From Alphaproteobacteria bacterium (GTDB lineage Bacteria; Myxococcota_A; UBA796; GCA-2862545): a stretch of 64,000 nt of DNA. The notes beneath the pieces were generated by a model. That model did not search any database. It saw nothing but the letters and a program-made list of their open reading frames with translations, and was not told the origin of the DNA. Each line of letters begins with the position of its first letter. The stretch's first letter is position 1. This document shows positions 35,380 to 44,259 of the stretch, one piece after another. The stretch is from the NCBI GenBank assembly GCA_020632955.1, contig JACKEO010000006.1, forward strand, positions 165,109-229,108. The letters run 5' to 3'. The translations under genes and the position numbers were made by a program.

Positions 35380-35620
35380 GCCGCCACAGAGGCACAGAGG
35401 ACGCAGAGGGGTGCACGGAGCCAGGACCGCAGCGGCGCCGTGCGCGTCGGGGCTGCCCCCTCTGCGCCTCCCCACGCGGCTGCGCAAGCAGCCGCCCACC
35501 CCGCAAGACGGCCCGCCACGACGCCCCCTCGCCCCAAGCGCGTCGCCACCCGACCCCAGGACCGGCCCCGTCCCGCCACCTCTGTGCCGGCCTCCGTGCC
35601 CTCTGTGCCTCTGTGGCGGC
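35380..35620. repeat. Interspersed element with 20-bp inverted ends, copy A
   Basis: A 241-bp non-coding unit bounded by a perfect inverted repeat: GCCGCCACAGAGGCACAGAG at 35380-35399 and its reverse complement at 35601-35620. Inside each end lie further related words, GCAGAGGGGTGCACGGAGCC on the left and CTCTGTGCCGGCCTCCGTGC on the right, which lengthen the imperfect palindrome. The core contains CTCTGCGCCTCCCCACGCGG, shared with copy B. It starts 15 bases after the lon stop and fills the gap to the convergent Rieske oxygenase gene. No open frame in it is credible. It may act as a transcription terminator for both genes. Confidence 0.9.
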
Positions 35621-35630
35621 CGACCGAACC

Positions 35631-35660
35631 CGCCACGAGACACAGAGAACGCAAGCACGG
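35631..35660. repeat. Degenerate third arm of the element
   Basis: Next to copy A, a stretch reads GACACAGAGAACGCA and then AGCACGGAGG. It matches the left inner arm of the element (CACAGAGGACGCA... GCACGGAG) with small deletions. It looks like the remnant of another copy or of a partly duplicated arm and lies just before the stop of the Rieske oxygenase gene. Confidence 0.55.
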
Positions 35661-35663
35661 AGG

Positions 35664-36737
35664 CTAGAGCCACATGGTGACTTCCTTCTCGGTCTCGGGC
35701 TGGTCGGAGGGCTCGGCGTGCTCGCCTCGCTCCACGCGGCGCATCATGCGGAGGATGTGGGCGCCGAGGACGTCGATCTCGGTCGACGCGAAGCGGGCCT
35801 CGCCGAAGGTGTGGAGCAGGTCGGTCTGCTGGGCCAGGATCACGGCGTCCTGGTCGAAGATGCGCAGGGCGATGGGCTCCACCACCGGGCGCACCATCCA
35901 GCCGGGCATCGGGGAGCGGATGCTCACCACCGCGAAGACGATGGTCTCCCACGGGGTGACCGGGGTGCAGGCGCCGTTGAGCACCAGGTGCGTGTCGTCG
36001 CCCATGCTGTACTCGACCTCGGTGATCGAGGGGAGCCAGAAGCGGTCGACGTGGGTGAGCTCGCCGCCGCCCGGCGCGAGCAGGCGGGCGGCGAGGCCCG
36101 TGGGCGCGCTCTCGCCGTGGAAGTGGCACTCGGCGCGGTCGTGCCAGCGCTGGATGACGCAGCGGATGGGCTTGCGCGGGGTGTCGGACCGCCGGAAGAG
36201 CCCGCCGTGGAGGAAGGCGGTGTGGGGCACGTCCAGCGCGTTCTCGATGGTGGCGTGCAGGCTGCCGCGGGCGCGCAGCGCCTTGCGCACCACCGTGTAC
36301 CGGGGGTCGTCTGCGCAGGCGAAGCGGAAGGGCTGGCAGGTGGGCTCCACCTCGGGCGCCGTCCACACCCACACGAAGCCCTGCTGCTCCACCACGGGCA
36401 GGGCGGTGGCGCGCCGGGCCGGGGCGTCGGGCGTGCCCTCCAGGGCGGGGATCTCGACGCAGGCGCCCGTGCCGTCGAAGCGCCAGCCATGGTAGCCGCA
36501 GCGCAGGCCGCCGCCGTCCACCGCGCCCTCCGACAGCGGCACGTTGCGGTGGGGGCAGCGGTCGAGGAAGACGCGCGCCTTCCCCTCCCCGTCGCGCCAC
36601 ACCACCAGCGGCTTGTCGTGGATGCGCCGCGGGAGCGGCTTGCCGCGCACCTCCCCGCTGGTGGCCACGATGTACCAGGCCTGGCGCATCACGGGGTTGA
36701 TGGCGTCGAGGCCGCGGGCCTCGGGCTCGGTCGACAT
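35664..36737 (-). CDS. Rieske non-heme iron oxygenase, alpha subunit type
   Basis: A 357-residue oxygenase. The [2Fe-2S] Rieske site is CPHRN (Cys61, His63) and CGYHGW (Cys80, His83). The mononuclear iron site has His172 and His177 in ALDVPHTAFLHGG, with Asp169 bridging to the next subunit. Members hydroxylate, demethylate or desaturate aromatic or steroid-like substrates, with electrons from a separate reductase. No ferredoxin or reductase gene is in the window. It closes the minus-strand run that starts at 42183, 44 bases after the lipoprotein gene. Aromatic O-demethylase (VanA-like) or sterol-type activity are both possible. Confidence 0.9.
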   Translation of the reverse strand: MSTEPEARGLDAINPVMRQAWYIVATSGEVRGKPLPRRIHDKPLVVWRDGEGKARVFLDRCPHRNVPLSEGAVDGGGLRCGYHGWRFDGTGACVEIPALEGTPDAPARRATALPVVEQQGFVWVWTAPEVEPTCQPFRFACADDPRYTVVRKALRARGSLHATIENALDVPHTAFLHGGLFRRSDTPRKPIRCVIQRWHDRAECHFHGESAPTGLAARLLAPGGGELTHVDRFWLPSITEVEYSMGDDTHLVLNGACTPVTPWETIVFAVVSIRSPMPGWMVRPVVEPIALRIFDQDAVILAQQTDLLHTFGEARFASTEIDVLGAHILRMMRRVERGEHAEPSDQPETEKEVTMWL

Positions 36738-36781
36738 GGAACCTCCCGCGCTCGGGGCCTATCCGCCGGGCGGGCGGCGTG

Positions 36782-37372
36782 TCAGGCGCCGCCGTCGGTG
36801 TCGGTGTCGGTGTCGATGCCCGTGTCGGTGTCGCCGCCCGGGACCCCGGGTCCCAGCGCCCAGTGCAGCACGCCGCGCGCCGAGGCGCGGGCGGGCCCGG
36901 CAGGCGTGGGCACCTCGACCGTGACCTCCACGGCCCGTCCCTCGAGGTCGGGCAGCCGCCAGCCGCTGTAGCGGGCGTGCACCTCGCCCCCGTACCGCCA
37001 GCCCTGGTGGACGCCCGTGTTGGCGCAGAAGAAGGCCTGCGGCTGCACCACCTCCCCGAGCAGCGTGCCCGTGCCCTCCTCGGTGACGCGCACGGTGACG
37101 TCCACGCGCTGGGTGACCTCGAGCGCCGCCTTCACCCGCAGCTGGAAGGGCGTGTAGGGCGCCCCTCCCTGGGGCGGCGTGCCATAGGGCACCTCGGCGC
37201 CGTCCACCATGCCGTGGTCGCCGAGCTCGATGTCGAACTCGAGCGCCGGCTGGGCGGGCACCGGGCAGTCCTCGGCAGGCACGGTGTCGCCGCTGTGGGT
37301 GTCCACCACGTCCTTGCCGGTGCCGGGCACGGCGCAGGCCGCCAGCAGCCCCCCCGCGATCCACGACCGCAT
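36782..37372 (-). CDS. Predicted lipoprotein with Asp/Thr tail
   Basis: A 196-residue lipoprotein: MRSWIAGGLLAACAVPG has a good lipobox (LLAAC, Cys15). The mature part has a DTHSGDTVPAEDCP linker, then a beta-rich domain with regular strands (VDVTVRVTEEGTGTL, GRAVEVTVEVPT). It ends in an Asp-Thr repeat (DTDTGIDTDTDTDGG) of the kind found on many exported proteins of Myxococcota. ATG 37372 shares a base with the stop of the APH-fold kinase gene (TGATG). Function unknown. Confidence 0.75.
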   Translation of the reverse strand: MRSWIAGGLLAACAVPGTGKDVVDTHSGDTVPAEDCPVPAQPALEFDIELGDHGMVDGAEVPYGTPPQGGAPYTPFQLRVKAALEVTQRVDVTVRVTEEGTGTLLGEVVQPQAFFCANTGVHQGWRYGGEVHARYSGWRLPDLEGRAVEVTVEVPTPAGPARASARGVLHWALGPGVPGGDTDTGIDTDTDTDGGA

Positions 37373-38310
37373 CACGCCTCCTCGCCCGACCCGGCCCCAG
37401 GATGCCCCACGGCCGACGCCCCCCGCAGGTCTTCCGGCGTCCAGGCGTCCAGTGCGTGCTCGAGGATGCGCCGTCCCAGGCGCAGGCCGCGTCGATCCCC
37501 GTGGTCGGCCGACCACACCCAGGTGGCGAGGCCGTGCAGGGCCCGCAGGCGCACGAGCACCTCCGCCTCCCCCCGGCCCAGGCGACGTCCGTAGCCCTCC
37601 AGCAGCGCGCGGAAGAGGCCCGGAGACACCTCCTCGGGGAGCTGGAAGAGCTTCACCAGGTCGGCGAGCCAGCAGTCCGCCCGCGACTGCCCGAAGTCGA
37701 GGACCCGCACCACGAGCCCATCCGTCGTGCGCTCCACCATCACGTTGTGCAGCTGGAGGTCGCGGTGGCAGGGCACGCGCACCAGGCCCGGCGGCAGCGG
37801 CGCGGCGAACATCTCGCGCACCGCGTCGATCAGGTCGTCGTCCACGATGCCCGCCGCGCGCTCCGTCCACGCCTCGCAGCGCTCGGGGAGCGCCTCCTCC
37901 AGGGGCAGCTCGTCGGTGGTGTCGACGGGCACCGCGTGCAGGGCCGCGAGGAAGCGCCCGAGCTGCCGGAAGACCTCCAGCTCCTCGGCGGCGGTGAGCG
38001 TGGCCTGGTCGGCGCGCTCGCCGGGCACGTGCTCGAAGAGCAGCGACGCGGGCAGGTCCTCGGGCGCCAGCAGCAGCCGCGGGGTGCCGCTGAGCCCGGG
38101 CAGCCAGGTGCGGTAGGCCCGCCGCTCTCGACGGGCCTTGTCCTTGTGGCGGTGGCGCTTGAGCCAGGCCACCACGCGATCGCCCTCGTGCACGCTCCAC
38201 ACCCGCGCCTCGCCGAAGGGCACGGTGCGCTCCACGTAGGCGGTGACCCCGGGCAGCACGGCCTCGACGGCGGCGCGCAGCTTCTCGGACGGCAGGGCGT
38301 CGGCGCTCAC
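37372..38310 (-). CDS. APH-fold small-molecule kinase
   Basis: A 312-residue member of the aminoglycoside/choline/lipopolysaccharide kinase superfamily. The catalytic loop is VPCHRDLQLHNVMV (His182, Asp184, Asn189), and the metal Asp205 is in VLDFGQSRAD. The N-lobe has VVAWLKRHRHKDKARRE with the ATP Lys, and FEHVPGER marks the hinge. Length and motifs give the fold but not the substrate; antibiotic resistance should not be assumed. It starts at GTG 38310, overlapping the SGNH hydrolase stop by 4 bases. That position suggests phosphorylation of an envelope sugar or lipid component. Confidence 0.83.
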   Translation of the reverse strand: MSADALPSEKLRAAVEAVLPGVTAYVERTVPFGEARVWSVHEGDRVVAWLKRHRHKDKARRERRAYRTWLPGLSGTPRLLLAPEDLPASLLFEHVPGERADQATLTAAEELEVFRQLGRFLAALHAVPVDTTDELPLEEALPERCEAWTERAAGIVDDDLIDAVREMFAAPLPPGLVRVPCHRDLQLHNVMVERTTDGLVVRVLDFGQSRADCWLADLVKLFQLPEEVSPGLFRALLEGYGRRLGRGEAEVLVRLRALHGLATWVWSADHGDRRGLRLGRRILEHALDAWTPEDLRGASAVGHPGAGSGEEA

Positions 38311-39305
38311 GGTGCAGCGTCCTCGTCGGGCTCGGGTGCCGCTGGCGGGCGGATCCAGGGGAGCAAGGTGCGCGCGAGCAGGTCGTGACCCGCGGGCGCG
38401 TAGTGGCAGCAGGGATCGTGGCGAAGGACCTCCGGGTCCTCGTCGGTCCAGGCCTCGGCCAGGTCGAGCACCGGGACGCCCGCCTCCTCCGCCCACGCCC
38501 GCGTCCAGACGTAGCCACGCAGCTTGTCGCGGTGCTCCGTCGCCGACTGCGCGAAGGGGCGATCGAGGAAGGGCGCGAACACCAGCACCATCCGCCCGCC
38601 CCCCGCGCGGGTGGCCGCCAGCGCCGCGGGCAGGCCGTCGTCCACCATCCACCGCCACGAGCGCGTGTAGGCCTCGCGATCCTCGGGCGCCAGGGTCAGG
38701 GTGGCGAAGCTGTAGAGGGCGCTGTGGCGGAAGAGCGGGCGGTGGATCGCGGCCGGCAGCGGCAGCCACACCGGGTAGCCGGCCTCGTCGTGCACCAGCT
38801 TGCCCACCTCGTAGGCGTCGGGCCCGAGCAGCGCGTAGTCGCCCACGTCGTTGGCCCACACCTCCCAGAGCACCACCTCGGGGTGCAGGGCCTCGATGGC
38901 CGCGAGGCCCGTGGCCACCTTCTGGTTGCCCGTGTACCCGGGCTGGGCGTGGTTGCGGACGCACCAGGCCTGGTGCGTGGGGTCCAGTGCCTCCTGCAGG
39001 CGTCCCGACACCACCTCGTCGGGCCCGTAGCCGGTGCCCCAGAAGATGGAGCTGCCCACGAGCAGCACCTGGCGGGCCTCGGGGCCGCACCCCGGATCCC
39101 GACGCGCCTCGCTGCCGGGCAGCGACCACGCGGGCTCGCCCCCCACCAGCGACAGGGCCGTGCGGTCGGGCGAGGGCACGTCCCCTCCCCGCACCACCTG
39201 CACGCGCGGCGTGGGGTGCAGCCAGCGCACGGCCAGCTCCCCGGTGAGCGCGGCGAGCGCGACGGAGAAGAGCGCGGCGAGCGCGCGCGAGACCCAGGGG
39301 TTCAC
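38307..39305 (-). CDS. SGNH/GDSL hydrolase-like exported protein
   Basis: A 332-residue protein with an N-terminal signal anchor (about residues 8-27, ALAALFSVALAALTGELAV). The SGNH blocks are seen as LLVGSSIFWGTG (Ser85 or Ser86 as nucleophile), EVWANDVGDY (Asn152-Asp153 of block III) and DPCCHYAPAGHDLLA (Asp and His of block V). The oxyanion Gly of block II may lie in QPGYTGNQK. Such periplasmic enzymes often add or remove acetyl groups on polysaccharide. It follows the aldehyde dehydrogenase gene by 7 bases and overlaps the APH-fold kinase gene. Confidence 0.8.
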   Translation of the reverse strand: MNPWVSRALAALFSVALAALTGELAVRWLHPTPRVQVVRGGDVPSPDRTALSLVGGEPAWSLPGSEARRDPGCGPEARQVLLVGSSIFWGTGYGPDEVVSGRLQEALDPTHQAWCVRNHAQPGYTGNQKVATGLAAIEALHPEVVLWEVWANDVGDYALLGPDAYEVGKLVHDEAGYPVWLPLPAAIHRPLFRHSALYSFATLTLAPEDREAYTRSWRWMVDDGLPAALAATRAGGGRMVLVFAPFLDRPFAQSATEHRDKLRGYVWTRAWAEEAGVPVLDLAEAWTDEDPEVLRHDPCCHYAPAGHDLLARTLLPWIRPPAAPEPDEDAAP

Positions 39306-39312
39306 GTGGGCG

Positions 39313-40746
39313 TCAGCCGACGAGGCGCTTGAGGAAGGGCAGCTTGCCCGCGTAGGGCGCGTACTTCACCGTGAGGTCGAGCAGCGTGGAGCTGTGGGCG
39401 TGCAGCACGCCCTTGGCGTGGGTGAAGCGCTGGAAGCCGTGCAGCCCGTGGTAGGCGCCCAGCCCGCTGCCGCGGATGCCGCCGAAGGGCAGATCCGGAT
39501 CGGCCAGGTGCAGCGTGGCGTGGTTGACGCAGCCCCCCCCGAACGAGAGCCGCTGCACGAAGGCGTCCTGCTCGCCGGCGTCCTCGGAGAAGAGGTAGGC
39601 CGCCAGCGGATCGGGGTGCTGCCGCACGCGATCGAAGGCGTCCTCCAGGCCGTCCACCGTGATCACGGGGAGGACGGGACCGAAGATCTCCTCCTGCATC
39701 ACCGGGTCGTCGGCGGTGACCTTGGTGAGGATGGTGGGCTCGAGGTAGCGCTCGTCGGGGTCGTTGCGGCCGCCGAAGGCCACCTTGGCGGGATCGACCA
39801 GCGCCTTCACGCGCTCGAAGTGCCGCGCGTTGACGAGACGGCCGTAGTCGGGGCTGTCCTGCGGGTCGTCGCCGAACATCGTGCGCACCCGCTTGCCCAG
39901 GCGCTCCACCAGATCGTCGTGCACGGCGCGGTGCACCAGCAGGTAGTCGGGGGCCACGCAGGTCTGGCCCGCGTTGATCCACTTGCCCCAGGCGATGCGC
40001 CGGGCGGCCGTCTCGAGGTTGGCCGACGGCATCACGATGCAGGGGCTCTTGCCACCCAGCTCCAGCGTGACGCGCGAGAAGTGCTCCGCGCCCGCCTGGG
40101 CCACCAGCTTCCCCACCCCGGGCCCGCCGGTGTAGCAGAGGTGGTCCCAGCGCTGCTGCAGCAGGGCGCGTCCGGTGTGGATGCCGCCCTGCACGCAGGC
40201 CACCACCGCCGGGTCGAAGGCCTCCGCCACCACCTCGGCGATCACGGCACTCGTGGCCGGCGACAGCTCCGACGGCTTGAGGACGGCCACGTTGCCGCCG
40301 GCCAGCGCGGCCACCAGCGGCGCAAGGGTGAGGTGGAAGGGGTAGTTCCACGCCCCCAGGATCAGCGTGGTGCCGAGGGGCTGGGCGTACACGGCCGAGC
40401 GCGCCGGCTGCACCACCACCGGGCCGATCGACCGCCTCGGCTTCATCCACCCCTTGAGGTGCTTGCGGGCGTGGGCGATCTCGCCGAGCACGAAGCTGGT
40501 CTCCACCACCCAGGTCTCGGTCTCGGACTTGTGGAGGTCGGCCCAGAGCGCCTCGGCGATGCGGGCCTCCGCCTTGCGCACCGCGCTCTCGAAGGACCGC
40601 AGCTGCTCGTCGCGGAAGGCGTGGGTGAGCGTGCGTCCGCTCTCGAAGAAGCGCCGTTGGCGCTCGAGCAGCTCCTCGATGTCGCTCACCGGCGTGTCGG
40701 TGACGGTGCGGACCTCGTTCACGGGGACTCCAGCGCGGGCCTCCAT
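39313..40746 (-). CDS. NAD(P)-dependent aldehyde dehydrogenase
   Basis: A 477-residue aldehyde dehydrogenase of the ALDH3/coniferyl-aldehyde group, without the C-terminal membrane anchor of mammalian fatty-aldehyde enzymes. The cofactor region is GAWNYPFHLTL and LKPSELSPATS. The general base is Glu229 in VTLELGGKSP, and the nucleophile is Cys263 in NAGQTCVAPD. It oxidises medium or long aliphatic or aromatic aldehydes to acids. The start could also be a few codons downstream. It lies 27 bases after the sigma-54 activator gene, which may be cotranscribed. Confidence 0.93.
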   Translation of the reverse strand: MEARAGVPVNEVRTVTDTPVSDIEELLERQRRFFESGRTLTHAFRDEQLRSFESAVRKAEARIAEALWADLHKSETETWVVETSFVLGEIAHARKHLKGWMKPRRSIGPVVVQPARSAVYAQPLGTTLILGAWNYPFHLTLAPLVAALAGGNVAVLKPSELSPATSAVIAEVVAEAFDPAVVACVQGGIHTGRALLQQRWDHLCYTGGPGVGKLVAQAGAEHFSRVTLELGGKSPCIVMPSANLETAARRIAWGKWINAGQTCVAPDYLLVHRAVHDDLVERLGKRVRTMFGDDPQDSPDYGRLVNARHFERVKALVDPAKVAFGGRNDPDERYLEPTILTKVTADDPVMQEEIFGPVLPVITVDGLEDAFDRVRQHPDPLAAYLFSEDAGEQDAFVQRLSFGGGCVNHATLHLADPDLPFGGIRGSGLGAYHGLHGFQRFTHAKGVLHAHSSTLLDLTVKYAPYAGKLPFLKRLVG

Positions 40747-40773
40747 CCTAGCAGGGCCCGGCGCCGGCGACCC

Positions 40774-42183
<1,410 letters not shown>

Positions 42184-42306
42184 GGCGCCCCTCCATCCCG
42201 GCGTCGTAGCACGATCCCCCCACGCTCCGTCACGGGATGCCGCAAGTACCTAGCCAGCTAACCAAGTGGTCGATAGGGGACCGGTCCGGCGCGAGCGGAG
42301 GGCCTG

Positions 42307-44235
42307 ATGCCGAACTTCTACGAAGACAACGACGACCTGCGCTTCTACGTGGAGAAGGGCCTCGACTGGGCACCCCTGGTCGGCCTCACCGAGTACGAGT
42401 GGCGCGCCGCCGACGGTCCCGAGAGCCTGGAGCAGGCGCTCGAGCTGTATGGCGACGTGTTCACCCTCGTCGGCGAGTACGCGGCCGAGGCCATCGCGCC
42501 CGTCGCGCGCACGGTCGACACCGAGAAGCTGCGCATCGAGAACGGCGAGGTGGTGCACCCCGAGGCCTTCGACGCCCTCTTCGAGGGCATGCGCGACATG
42601 GAGCTCTACGGCATGTGCCTGCCGCGCGAGCTCGGCGGCATGAACCTGCCCTTCCTCGCCTACAACGTCACCATCGAGCTCATCGCCCGGGCCGACGTCA
42701 GCGTGGTGGCCCACTACGGCTTCCACGGCGGCATCGCCATGGCCCTGCTGCTCTACAGCGTGATGGAGGGCACCACCGAGTTCGACGTCGAGAACGCGCG
42801 CATCTCGTCCACGCGCTTCGGCGACGCCATCGAGGAGATCCGCCAGGGCCTCACCTGGGGCTCCATGGACATCACCGAGTCCGACGCCGGCAGCGACATG
42901 GGCGCCCTGCGCACCACCGCCGAGCAGGACGACGACGGCGCCTGGTACGTCACCGGCCAGAAGATCTACATCACGAGCGGCCACGGCAAGTACCACATCG
43001 TGATCGCCCGCACCGAGCCCGTGGCGAAGGCCGACGACCCCTTCGGCGGGCTGGCGGGCCTGTCGCTCTTCCTGGTGCCCGCCTACGCCGGCACCGCCGC
43101 CGAGCCGCAGCGCACCGTGTCCACCATCGACGGCATCGAGACGAAGCTCGGCCACAACGGCTCGGCCACGGTGGCCATCAGCTTCGAGCGCGCGCCCGCC
43201 GAGCTCATCGGCAAGCGGGGCGAGGGCTTCAAGATGATGCTGCTGCTCATGAACAACGCGCGCGTGGGCGTGGGCTTCGAGTCCCTGGGCCTGTGCGAGG
43301 CGGCCTACCGCATGGCCCGCGAGTACGCGTCCCAGCGGCCGTCCATGGGCAAGACCATCGACCGCCACGAGATGATCGCCGACTACCTCGACGAGATGCG
43401 CACCGACTGCCAGGCCATCCGCGCCATCGCGATGGCGGGCGGCTTCGCCGAGGAGATGGCGCAGAAGCTGCGCCTGAAGCTCACCTTCTTCCCGCCCGAG
43501 GATCGCGACGAGAAGGAGCGCACCGAGCGCGAGTACCAGCGGGCCAGCCGCAAGGCCCGTCGCCTCACCAGCCTCGTGAAGTACCTGGGCAGCGAGAAGG
43601 CCGTCGAGATGGCCCGCCGCGCCATCCAGATCCACGGCGGCGCCGGCTACACCAAGGACTACGAGGCCGAGAAGCTCCTGCGCGACGCCATCGTCTTCCC
43701 GATCTACGAGGGCACCAGCCAGATCCAGGCCCTGTTCTCCACCAAGGACACCCTGCTCGGCATCATCCGGCGTCCCCAGGACTTCGTGCGCCGCGCTGCC
43801 ACCGCCCGCTGGCGCGCCAGCACGGCCTCGGGCCTGCCCGCGCGCGTCGCCCGCCTGCAGGGCCTGTCCTTCGCGGCCCAGCAGCACCTCGTCACCCGCA
43901 TCGCGGGCGGGAAGTTCCGTGAGCTGCGCGGCGTGCCCCTCACCTCCTGGGGCACCACGCTCACCGACTTCGACCCCAAGCGCGACTTCGCCCCTGCCCT
44001 GCTCCACGCCGAGCGGCTCACCCAGATCCTCATCGACGTGGCCGTCGCCGAGGAGCTCCTCGCCCAGTCCGAGAAGCACCCCGAGCGCGCCGAGGTCCTC
44101 GAGCGCTGGCTCGAGCGGGCCGAGCCCCGCAGCCGCCACCTGCACGACGTCATCACGAAGACGGGCGACCGGCTGCTCGCGCGGCTGGCCGAGCAGGAGG
44201 AGGCCGAGGGCGCCGTCGCCGAGGCCGCCAAGTAG
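42307..44235 (+). CDS. Acyl-CoA dehydrogenase, large form
   Basis: A 642-residue FAD flavoprotein that introduces the trans-2 double bond into acyl-CoA in beta-oxidation, passing electrons to ETF. ITESDAGSDMGALRT and GQKIYITSGHG mark the FAD/substrate region. IQIHGGAGYTKDYEAEKLLRD and FPIYEGTSQIQ mark the C-terminal domain, and the Glu of YEGTSQ is the expected catalytic base. A C-terminal extension of about 120 residues, common in deltaproteobacterial members of about 600 residues, follows. ATG 42307 has GGAGGG at close spacing. It is divergent from the sigma-54 activator, a possible regulator. Confidence 0.93.
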   Translation: MPNFYEDNDDLRFYVEKGLDWAPLVGLTEYEWRAADGPESLEQALELYGDVFTLVGEYAAEAIAPVARTVDTEKLRIENGEVVHPEAFDALFEGMRDMELYGMCLPRELGGMNLPFLAYNVTIELIARADVSVVAHYGFHGGIAMALLLYSVMEGTTEFDVENARISSTRFGDAIEEIRQGLTWGSMDITESDAGSDMGALRTTAEQDDDGAWYVTGQKIYITSGHGKYHIVIARTEPVAKADDPFGGLAGLSLFLVPAYAGTAAEPQRTVSTIDGIETKLGHNGSATVAISFERAPAELIGKRGEGFKMMLLLMNNARVGVGFESLGLCEAAYRMAREYASQRPSMGKTIDRHEMIADYLDEMRTDCQAIRAIAMAGGFAEEMAQKLRLKLTFFPPEDRDEKERTEREYQRASRKARRLTSLVKYLGSEKAVEMARRAIQIHGGAGYTKDYEAEKLLRDAIVFPIYEGTSQIQALFSTKDTLLGIIRRPQDFVRRAATARWRASTASGLPARVARLQGLSFAAQQHLVTRIAGGKFRELRGVPLTSWGTTLTDFDPKRDFAPALLHAERLTQILIDVAVAEELLAQSEKHPERAEVLERWLERAEPRSRHLHDVITKTGDRLLARLAEQEEAEGAVAEAAK

Positions 44236-44259
44236 GCAGACGCCGCCCGCGGTCGTCGT

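Noticed and set aside
35380..35660. CACAGAG words as a CRISPR array
   Set aside because: The units are inverted rather than evenly spaced direct repeats, with no spacers of constant length and no cas genes nearby.
37372..38310. Antibiotic resistance (aminoglycoside phosphotransferase)
   Set aside because: Only the general APH fold is visible. The motifs do not identify an aminoglycoside enzyme, and the operon context points to envelope or metabolic substrates.
42184..42306. Sigma-54 (-24/-12) promoter between the activator and the acyl-CoA dehydrogenase gene
   Set aside because: I searched both strands for a TGGC-N-TTGC type pattern at proper spacing and found none.
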